Assembly (NCBI GenBank): GCA_021799915.1
Contig: JAJYZN010000170.1
Coordinates: 1 to 5,958 of the forward strand
Direction of reading: 5' to 3'
DNA from: Actinomycetes bacterium
Lineage (GTDB): Bacteria; Actinomycetota; Acidimicrobiia; Acidimicrobiales; RAAP-2
Length of the DNA: 5,958 bases
Below the pieces are notes generated by a model. The model searched no databases. It was not told the DNA's origin and was given only the letters and a program-made list of their open reading frames with translations. Of the stretch, positions 1 through 5,958 are shown in pieces; the first letter of the stretch is position 1; the number at the start of each line of letters is the position of its first letter. Position numbers and translations under genes: made by a program.

Positions 1-3000
1 GGATCGAGCGTTCGGGGCGAGGGTGCCCCCGTCGTGTCGTCTGGCCCCCGACGAGCTCCCACCCCAGGTGGACACGGTCGTGGTGGCCGATCTCTCAGAA
101 GACCTCGAGCGCTGGGCTGGGCCCGGACGTCGGGTGCTGGTCGAGGTCCGCACTCGTGACGAGGGACGCCTCGCGCGCGACGAGGGTGCCGACGGTGTGG
201 TCATCCGGGGAAGCGAGGGAGGGGGGCGGATCGGCGAGGAGACGGCGTTCGTACTGCTCTCGGCGCTGGCGGCCGAGCTCGCCGTGCCGATCTGGGTCGG
301 TGGGGGCATAGGGCTCCACACGGCGGCCGGCGCCGTTGCGGCCGGTGCGACCGGTGTCGTGCTCGACGGCCAGCTCGCCCTCCTCCGGGAGTCGGGAGCT
401 CCCGCCGATCTGCGAGAGGTACTGCGGGCGATGGACGGGAGCGAGACGGTTGTCATCGGCGGGTACCGAGTGCTGTCGCGTCCGGGGAGCCTCGCGGCGA
501 GCCTGGTCGGGCGCGATCCGGGCGCGGATCCATTGGCCGGCGCGGCGCAGGTCGACCCCGGTTCAGTCGAGGACCTCCTCGGCGGCGAGGACCTTTTGAC
601 CCAGCTCGTGCCGGTGGGTCAGGAGGGCGCGTTCGCGTCGGTGTTCGCAGATCGCTGGCGGACCGTCGAAGGCGTGGTGGCCGGCCTCCGTCGCCAGATC
701 GTCGAGCACGTCGCCGCTGCTCGCTCCCTGGATCCCCTGGGACCTGGGTCACCGCTGGCCCGTGCCCACCAGATCAGCTACCCGGTGGCCCAAGGGCCGA
801 TGACCAGGGTCTCCGACCGGGCGAAATTCGCGTTCGAAGTGGCGGAAGCCGGTGGGCTCCCCTTTCTCGCGCTGGCGCTCATGACCGGCAAAGAGACGCG
901 TGACCTCCTCGAAGAGACGGTGGAGATGATGGGGGACAGGACCTGGGGGGTGGGGGTGCTCGGGTTCGTGCCGGAGGAAGTCCGCTCGGAGCAGCTCGCG
1001 GTCGTCAACGACGTGCGGCCGCAGGTGGCCCTGATCGCCGGCGGCAGGCCGTCCCAGGCCCGGGTGTTGGAGCAAGCGGGCATCGCCACGTACCTCCACG
1101 TGCCGTCCCCCGCGCTGCTGGAGCGCTTCGTGAAAGACGGTGCCCGCCGTTTCGTCTTCGAGGGGCGCGAGTGCGGAGGGCACGTCGGCCCGCGCTCGAG
1201 CTTCGCCCTGTGGGAGGCACAGATCGACGTCCTGCTGCGGACTGGCGCTGCCGCAGACTCGAGCGTGCTGTTCGCCGGGGGAGTGCACGATGCCCGATCG
1301 GCGGCCGCGGTGGCGGCGTCCGGGGCTGGGTTGGCGCAGGCCGGCGCCAAGCTCGGGGTGCTCATGGGCACCGCGTACCTGTTCACCGAAGAGGCGGTCG
1401 CAGCCGGTGCCGTCGTCGCCGCGTACCAGGAGGAGGCTCTGGCCTGTCGCTCGACCGTCCTCCTCGAGACCTCGCCAGGGCATGCCACCCGGTGTGCCGA
1501 GACCGAGTACGTGCGGGCCTTCCGTGCGGAACGCCAGCGCCTGGCGAACGCCGGTGCCGATCCCCAAGAAGCCTGGGCTGCGCTCGAAGTGATGAACCTC
1601 GGCCGCCTGCGCCTGGCCTCCAAGGGCCTCGAGCACCAGGAGCAGGGCCTCGTCCCGGTCGCACCCGACGTGCAGCGCCGTGAAGGCATGTACATGCTCG
1701 GACAGGTGGCGGCCTCGATCAATGCGACGACGAGCATCGATGCGCTCCACGAGGATGTGAGCGCCGGCTCGACGCGGGTCCTCGACGAGGCCCAGACCCG
1801 GTGCGCCCGCTTCGACCTGGTGACACGTCCTCCTGCGCCGGCTCCCGCGGGCATCGCCATCGTGGGGATGGCCTGCGTGTTCCCCGGAGCGCCAGATGTC
1901 GAGACGTTCTGGTCCAACATCGTGGCCGGAGCTGACGCCGTCACCGAAGTGCCGCCGGATCGCTGGGAGCCCGACCTGTACTACGACCCCGACGCCGTCA
2001 CGACCGGTGCCGGTCGCAAGACCCCTTCGAAGTGGGGTGGCTTTCTCCCGTCGGTTCCCTTCGATGCGCTCTCCTTCGGCATCCCCCCGAACTCCTTGGC
2101 CTCGATCGAACCGGTGCAGCTCCTGAGCCTGAAAGTGGCGGCTGACGCCCTCGCAGATGCCGGCTACGGGCCTGGCTCGCGTCGTGAGCTCTGCCGGGAC
2201 CGGGTGTCGGTTGTCTTCGGGGCCGAAGCCGGGACGGACCTGGCGAGCGCCTACGGGTTCCGGTCGCTGGCGGCCCAGTATTTGGGAAGCGTGCCCAAGC
2301 ACCTCGACGACTTCCTCCCCGTCCTCACCGAGGACTCCTTTCCGGGCCTCCTCACCAACGTGATCGCCGGGCGGATCGCGAACCGCCTCGATCTCGGAGG
2401 CGTGAACTTCACCGTCGACGCCGCCTGCGCATCTTCGCTGGCCGCGCTCGACGCCGCGGTGAAGGAGCTGCGCGCAGGGACGAGCGACATGGTGCTGTGC
2501 GGCGGTGCCGACCTGCACAACGGCATCAACGACTACCTGCTCTTCGCGGCAGTCCACGCGTTGTCTCCGACGGGAAGGTGTGCGAGCTTCGACGCGTCAG
2601 CTGACGGTATCGCGCTTGGAGAAGGCGTCGCCTGCGTCGTCCTGAAGCGTCTCGAGGACGCTCGGCGGGACGGCACACGGATCTACGCGGTGATCGAGGG
2701 GGTCGCCGGATCGAGCGACGGGCGCAGCCTCGGCCTCACCGCCCCGCGTCCCGAGGGCCAGCGCCGGGCGCTCGAGCGGGCCTACGAGCAGGCAGGGATC
2801 GGGCCGGACGAGGTTGGCCTGATCGAAGCCCACGGGACCGGGACGGTCGTCGGTGATCGGACCGAACTGGGTGTGCTCACCGAGATGTTCGCCGCATCAG
2901 GAGCCCTACCGGCATCCTGCGGGCTCGGTTCGGTCAAGTCGCAGATCGGCCATACGAAGTGTGCGGCGGGCCTGGCCTCGATCATCAAGGCGGCACGCGC

Positions 3001-5958
3001 CCTGCACCATGGCGTCCTGCCTCCGACGATCCACGTCACAGAGCCGAACCCCGCCTACGACCCCGAGCACGGGCCGTTCGCCATCCACACCAGCGCCCAG
3101 CCATGGTGCTCCGACCACCCGGTGGCGGGCGTGAGCGCGTTCGGCTTCGGGGGGACCAATTTCCATGCGGTCCTCCGTGCCGACGACCAGGCCGGCCGTA
3201 GCGACTTCGGGACTTCGGTGTGGCCCGAAGAGCTGTTCGTCGTCCGAGCCGCGACTCGTCACGATGCCGTGGCCTACCTCGACCAGCTCGAAACCTGGCT
3301 GGGCGCTCTGCCGGAGGGGGCAGGCAGGGCGGCGCTCCCCAACGACCTCTTGGCATCGGTCGCTTCGTCGGCGGCCAGGCGTTCGGGACCAGTCCACGCG
3401 TCGATCGTGGCCGGATCGCTCGAGGAGTTGCGCCAGCGGGCTGCCGTCGCCCGAGCGGCCCTCGCCGGCGACCACCGCGCCGGCACCCCTGACCACGTCA
3501 CGGGTCCCGATGACGGCGTGCACGTCGCCGGCACCGAGCACAGAGAGGCTGGACGGCTCGCCTTCCTCTACCCGGGCCAGGGCAGCCAGCGCCCGGGAAT
3601 GCTCGCCGAGCTCTTCGTGGCGTTTCCATGGTTGCAGCGCCATCTCGAGCCCGGTCGTCGGTTCCTCGGGACGCTCTTCCCACCTGCAGCGTTCACCCCG
3701 GCCGAGCGTCGGGCCCAGGCGGCGGCCATCACCGACACCCGCGTCGCCCAGCCGGCGCTCGGGCTGGTGGACCTGGCCATGGCCGATCTCCTCCAGCGTT
3801 TGGGGGTCGTGCCGCAGATGAGCGGTGGCCACAGCTACGGCGAGCTGGTGGCACTTGCCGCAGCCGGCGCCCTGCCTCGTGAGCGCCTCTGTGAGATCTC
3901 CGAGCGCAGGGCCCACGCCATCGTCGAGGCAGCCGGTGAGGACCCCGGTGCCATGGCCGCCGTGTCGGCCGGTGCCGATGCCATTGCCGACGTCCTGCGT
4001 GAGGTCCCAGAGGTCGTCCTCGGTAACGACAACTCACCAGGACAGGTCGTGGTGTCGGGGCCGACGGCGGCCGTGGAGAAGGTGGTTGCCCGCCTGCAGG
4101 AGGCTGGTCTTGCCAGCAAGCGCCTCCCGGTGGCGTGCGCGTTCCACAGCCCGGTGGTCGCCCCTGCGGCCGAAGCCTTCGGGGCCTACCTCGAAAGCGT
4201 CGAGCTGCGGCCACCTGCGAGCGAGGTCTGGTCGAACACCACGGCCGGACCGTACCCGCGTGACCCGGTACAGCTCAGGACCGTGTTGGCCGAGCAGCTC
4301 GCACGACCGGTCCGCTTTCGCGAGCAAGTGGAAGCAATGTACAAGGCCGGGGCCCGCACGTTCGTGGAGGTGGGGCCCGGCCGGGTGCTCACCGGGCTCG
4401 TTCACCGGATCCTGGGGGATCGCGAGCATCGGGCGCTCGCGCTCGAAGAGTCCAAGGGGTCTGCGATGCGCGGTCTGCTCGGCCTGCTCGGTCGCCTGGC
4501 GGTCGAGGGGGTCGATGTCGACTTCGCGCAGCTTTTCGATGGTCGGGTCGCGCCCCGAGACTTTGCCGGCTGGTCGCCGGCCGTTCCGGGATGGCTGGTG
4601 GACGGTGGCGCTGTGCGTACGGCCGACGGGACGGTGGTGCGCGGGGGCCTGCGGCCGGCCATGGAGCTCGGAGCAGCCCGGGACGCTCACGCTCAGGGGG
4701 AGCTGGCGGGAGTGGCTCCTTTCCGAGCGGGCGAGCCGGGTGAGGAGGTTGTCGTCGCCTACCTGCGCGCGATGCGCGAGATGGTGGCGGCGGGGCGAGA
4801 GGTGATGCTGGGCTATTTGGGGCGCGCGGACCCAGGAACCGCCGGCGTTGCCGGTTCCGACCGCGCAGAAGGGTATCGAGAAGAGTCTCTCGGCCCCGTC
4901 GAGGACCGAGAGCGCGCAAGCGGACCGAACGCCGCTCCCGTTGCAGCACGCGTCACGCTCACACTGCGCCAAGCGGTTCTCGACGTAGTGGCCGAGCGGA
5001 CCGGCTACCCCGTGGACATGCTGGCGCCGGGGCTCGACTTGGAAGCGGACCTCAGCATCGACTCGATCAAGCGCCTCGAGATCGTCGGCGAGCTGGCCGA
5101 ACGCCTCGGGCTGTCGGGCGAAGAGAGCGATGGGAACGAATCTGAGCTCGACGAAAGTGTCCTCGACGAACTTGTGGCGGTGAAGACCTTGGACGCGATG
5201 GTGGCTTGGCTGGAGGAGCGGATTGGGGGAGGTTCGCTCGGTGGCTCGGGCGCACCCGTCGACGTCGTCCGTCCGCAGGCTGAACCCGGTGGGATTGCCG
5301 TGACACAGCCGGCGACATTCTCGGTGGCATCTCCGGCCAGCGCGTCGAGGTTTGTCCTTCGTCTCGCGGACGTCGGCGACGAAGGGTCGATCGACGATCG
5401 CTGGGCGGACGGGCGTGACGTCGTGCTGTGCGGTGGAACCGAGATCGCCTCCGAACTGGCTCGCATCCTGCGCGGCCTGGGCGCGTCGGTTCGGCTCGAG
5501 GAACCGGGAGTGCCGATGGGTAGCGCCGAGGTGCTGGTGTACCTGGGGGCGCTCGATCCCGTCACGGGGCCTCCCGACGACGCGGTGATTGCCTGCTTCG
5601 AGTCCGTCCGCGAGGCCGTTCGGGTCGGGGCGACGACGGTGGTGGCGGTGACCGGGAGCGGTGGGCATTTCGGCATGGGGGGCGCTCGTCAGTCGCCCGC
5701 ACCGGGGTCTGCGGCACCCGACGGGGTCGGTGCCATTGCCGCCTGGGCCGGCATCAGGGGCATCGTGAAGACGCTGGCGCGCGAGCACGACGATGTCAGG
5801 TCCCGGGTGATCGACGTGGACCCAGCGCTCGTGCCCGCAGAGCTCGGGGCGCTCCTGGCCAGCGAGCTCGCGCACGTCGACGCACCGGTCGAAGTCGGCC
5901 GGTGGGGGGAGCGGCGTGTGAGCGTCCGGGTGGTCGGCCCCGACCAGGCGGTCGAGCC
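1..5958 (+). CDS. Iterative type I polyketide / PUFA-like synthase, NPD-NPD-KS-AT-ACP-KR (partial at both ends)
   Basis: One frame (first full codon at 2, last at 5956) is open through the whole window, giving about 1,985 residues with neither start nor stop. Residue numbers below count from that first codon. Domain order is partial NPD-like barrel (1-163), full NPD-like barrel (256-542), ketosynthase (617-1060), acyltransferase (1186-1476), one acyl carrier protein (1651-1741) and the N-terminal half of a ketoreductase (1783-end). Catalytic residues are in place: KS Cys809/His944/Lys979/His984, AT Ser1278/His1382, ACP Ser1688. KS, AT, ACP and KR match the PfaA/HglE type of secondary-lipid synthase rather than modular macrolide PKS. 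The protein is presumably cytosolic; no signal peptide or membrane segment is visible. It should need activation by a phosphopantetheinyl transferase. The missing 5' part should hold the rest of the first barrel; the missing 3' part should hold the catalytic KR and perhaps a dehydratase. The class assignment is strong; the product is unknown. No pfa/hgl symbol is given because the architecture differs from both. Confidence 0.95.
2..490 (+). other. Domain: first nitronate monooxygenase-like (NPD) barrel, C-terminal part only
   Basis: Residues 1-163 resemble the second half of a 2-nitropropane dioxygenase / nitronate monooxygenase TIM barrel, an FMN fold also used by the PUFA-synthase enoyl reductase PfaD. 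Visible landmarks are a beta strand VLVEV followed by an Ala/Gly-rich helix, the glycine motif GSEGGGRIG (residues 71-79), the phosphate-binding loop GGGIG (100-104) and GATGV (115-119), then LDGQLALLRES. In classical nitronate monooxygenases the central motif reads (E)AGGHxG with a catalytic His. Here that position is Arg76 (codon 227-229). The FMN-phosphate loops look intact, so flavin may still bind, but dioxygenase-type chemistry is doubtful. The barrel's first strands lie upstream of the window, and I see no convincing start here: the codons before 71 already read like barrel sequence. Residues 163-255 form a linker without a recognised motif. Confidence 0.75.
491..766 (+). other. Inter-barrel segment of the megasynthase, no recognised domain
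   Basis: This stretch of about 92 residues joins the two NPD-like barrels. It is rich in Ala, Gly, Val and acidic residues, with a likely helix around TVEGVVAGLRRQIVEH (about residues 222-237) and a short Pro/Gly-containing segment just before the second barrel. It may pack as a lid or spacer between the barrels. No catalytic motif is visible. Confidence 0.5.
767..1800 (+). other. Domain: second NPD-like flavin barrel with C-terminal tail, putative enoyl reductase
   Basis: Residues 256-542 form a complete nitronate monooxygenase/PfaD-like barrel. It opens with the family N-terminal motif QGPM (codons 791-802) and contains the glycine motif EGRECGGHVGPR, whose His394 (codon 1181-1183) sits where the catalytic His of nitronate monooxygenases is found. 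It then has the FMN phosphate-binding AGGV (1274-1285) and the GVLMGTAYLFTEEA segment, which I associate with polyketide- and PUFA-associated members. After the barrel comes a conserved-looking tail: ETSPGHATRC, then NLGRLRLASKG (1595-1627), then EGMYMLGQVA and a helix ending near 1800. By analogy with PfaD it may reduce enoyl intermediates using FMN and NAD(P)H, but fused in cis. That role is inference; a nitronate monooxygenase-like oxidation or a purely structural role is not excluded. Fold confidence is high, function moderate. Confidence 0.85.
1850..3181 (+). other. Domain: ketosynthase (KS), iterative PUFA/HglE-like
   Basis: Residues 617-1060 form a full beta-ketoacyl synthase catalysing decarboxylative Claisen condensation. 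It begins with IAIVGMACVFPG and ends with GVSAFGFGGTNFHAVL. The nucleophile Cys809 (codon 2426-2428) lies in VDAACASSLAAL. The catalytic His944 lies in EAHGTGT (codon 2831-2833), and Lys979 and His984 lie in GSVKSQIGHT (2936 and 2951). The segment TEDSFPGLL followed by NVIAGRIANRLDLGG upstream of the Cys is characteristic of iterative secondary-lipid, PUFA and enediyne KS domains and differs from modular PKS. All catalytic residues are present, so this is a condensing domain and not a chain-length-factor-like or decarboxylating KS. Chain length cannot be predicted. Confidence 0.97.
3182..3556 (+). other. KS-to-AT linker domain
   Basis: Residues 1061-1185 bridge KS and AT. The first part, from ELFVVRAATRHDAVAYLDQL on, has the alternating strand/helix pattern of the usual KS-AT adaptor. 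It is followed by an Ala/Arg-rich helical stretch with SLEELRQRAAVARAAL and then a Gly/Asp/His-rich flexible stretch just before the AT. No catalytic motif is visible. It is a structural linker typical of type I synthases. Confidence 0.7.
3557..4430 (+). other. Domain: acyltransferase (AT), probably malonyl-specific
   Basis: Residues 1186-1476 form a malonyl-CoA:ACP transacylase-like domain that loads extender units onto the ACP. It opens with FLYPGQGSQRPGM. The nucleophile Ser1278 (codon 3833-3835) lies in GHSYGEL. A conserved Arg in SERRAHAI (residue 1302 or 1303) probably binds the extender carboxylate. LGNDNSPGQVVVSG and the catalytic His1382 in ACAFHSP (codon 4145-4147) follow, and the domain closes with FVEVGPGRVLTGLV. 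The CAFH context resembles malonyl-type ATs (HAFH) and not methylmalonyl-type (YASH). The DTRVAQPALG stretch before the Ser is typical of PUFA-type ATs. Malonate preference is an inference from these motifs. Confidence 0.94.
4431..4951 (+). other. Post-AT region and linker to the ACP
   Basis: Residues 1477-1650 follow the AT. First is a helical segment with LLGLLGRLAVEGVDVDFAQL, the usual post-AT element that in this family precedes an FxGR-like turn. Later comes an amphipathic helix VVVAYLRAMREMVAAGREVM ending in LGYLG (about residues 1583-1605). Similar helices precede the ACP in PfaA/HglE-like proteins and may help dock it. The last 40 or so residues are Glu/Arg/Ala/Gly-rich and look disordered. 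No enzymatic motif is visible. Confidence 0.65.
4952..5224 (+). other. Domain: acyl carrier protein (ACP), single copy
   Basis: Residues 1651-1741 form a phosphopantetheine carrier. The attachment Ser1688 (codon 5063-5065) lies in EADLSIDSIKRLEI, matching the D-S-I-K-R signature of PUFA/HglE-type ACPs (commonly LGIDSIKRVEI); here the Gly before IDS is Ser. The helix upstream, LRQAVLDVVAERTGYPVDML, and the closing helix DELVAVKTLDAMVAWLEERI also fit that family. Between helix 2 and the closing helix there is an acidic loop (GEESDGNESELDESV). A second ACP does not follow: the sequence runs straight into a linker and then KR. The Ser predicts activation by a Sfp- or PfaE-type phosphopantetheinyl transferase encoded elsewhere. 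Confidence 0.96.
5225..5347 (+). other. Gly/Pro/Ala/Ser-rich linker between ACP and KR
   Basis: Residues 1742-1782 are low in large hydrophobic residues and rich in Gly, Ser, Pro and Ala, beginning GGGSLGGSG. This is what a flexible tether letting the ACP swing between active sites looks like. No motif is visible. Confidence 0.7.
5348..5958 (+). other. Domain: ketoreductase (KR), N-terminal structural half, truncated by window end
   Basis: Residues 1783-1985 match the structural (pseudo-Rossmann) subdomain that precedes the catalytic half in PUFA-synthase-type KR domains. It opens with FVLRLADV, continues through a Rossmann-like strand VVLCGG and VLVYLGALDP, and contains VVAVTGSGGHFG. The family-typical helix AGIRGIVKTLAREH (5747-5788) is followed by a strand VIDVDP and VEVGRWGERRVSVRV. 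The NADPH-binding TGxxxGxG and the Ser-Tyr-Lys catalytic residues belong to the second half and lie beyond the window. Catalytic competence therefore cannot be judged here. The complete domain would use NADPH to reduce the beta-ketoacyl-ACP to the beta-hydroxyacyl-ACP. Confidence 0.85.

Noticed and set aside
68..70. Possible GTG start of the gene inside the window
   Set aside because: The frame is open and barrel-like before it, there is no clear ribosome binding site, and a barrel missing its first strands would not fold. The true start is more likely upstream.
210..230. Purine-rich G runs around 217-228, considered as a regulatory or slippage site
   Set aside because: They encode the Glu-Gly-Gly-Gly motif of the barrel in the continuous frame. 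Nothing else supports a regulatory role.
2101..2430. Possibility that the KS is an inactive chain-length-factor-like domain
   Set aside because: Cys809 and both His residues are present in standard motifs, so it reads as an active condensing enzyme.
749..2557. 602-residue open frame on the - strand
   Set aside because: It lies antisense to the second NPD barrel and KS, whose motifs are continuous on the + strand. Its translation is Arg/Gly/His-rich with no recognisable domain, as expected from opposite-strand frames in high-GC DNA.
2906..3916. 336-residue open frame on the - strand
   Set aside because: It overlaps the end of the KS and the start of the AT in antisense, and no family resemblance is visible.
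3825..4805. 326-residue open frame on the + strand in another frame
   Set aside because: It is out of frame with the AT and rich in Arg, Ser, Trp and Pro, a composition typical of a shifted reading of GC-rich coding DNA.
4034..5875. 613-residue open frame on the - strand
   Set aside because: It is antisense to AT-ACP-KR, all with intact motifs on the + strand. The protein is Arg/Pro/His-rich, without a fold signature, and is a GC-bias shadow.

Overview
The window lies entirely inside one very large coding sequence on the + strand. The frame whose codons begin at positions 2, 5, 8 and so on stays open from the first base to the last, with no stop in about 1,985 codons and no frameshift at any recognisable motif. 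Both ends of the gene are outside the window. The sequence is very GC-rich (roughly 70% by eye), with G or C dominating third codon positions. This suggests a high-GC bacterium such as an actinobacterium (including Acidimicrobiia-like lineages) or a myxobacterium. The sequence alone does not decide which.

The encoded protein is a multidomain type I polyketide / fatty-acid megasynthase of the iterative PUFA-synthase-like ('secondary lipid') class, related to PfaA and HglE. In order the window holds: the C-terminal part of a first nitronate monooxygenase-like (NPD) barrel (2-490); an inter-barrel segment; a complete second NPD-like flavin barrel with a tail segment (767-1800); a ketosynthase (1850-3181); a KS-AT linker; an acyltransferase (3557-4430); a post-AT linker; a single acyl carrier protein (4952-5224); a Pro/Ala/Gly/Ser linker; and the N-terminal structural half of a PUFA-type ketoreductase, cut by the window end.

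The expected chemistry is as follows. The AT loads malonyl units onto the ACP serine, the KS extends the chain by decarboxylative Claisen condensation, and the KR reduces the beta-keto group. One or both NPD barrels may act as an in-cis FMN enoyl reductase, the job that the separate PfaD protein does in classical PUFA synthases. A dehydratase is expected downstream but is not visible. The product cannot be read from the sequence; a long-chain hydroxylated or (poly)unsaturated lipid or alkyl chain is the reasonable guess.

There is no intergenic DNA, RNA gene, mobile element, repeat array or CRISPR in the window. The long open frames on the opposite strand are GC-bias shadows of this gene. The main points of interest are the tandem NPD barrels fused in front of the KS, the Arg-for-His difference between the two barrels, and the single ACP where PfaA proteins carry several.
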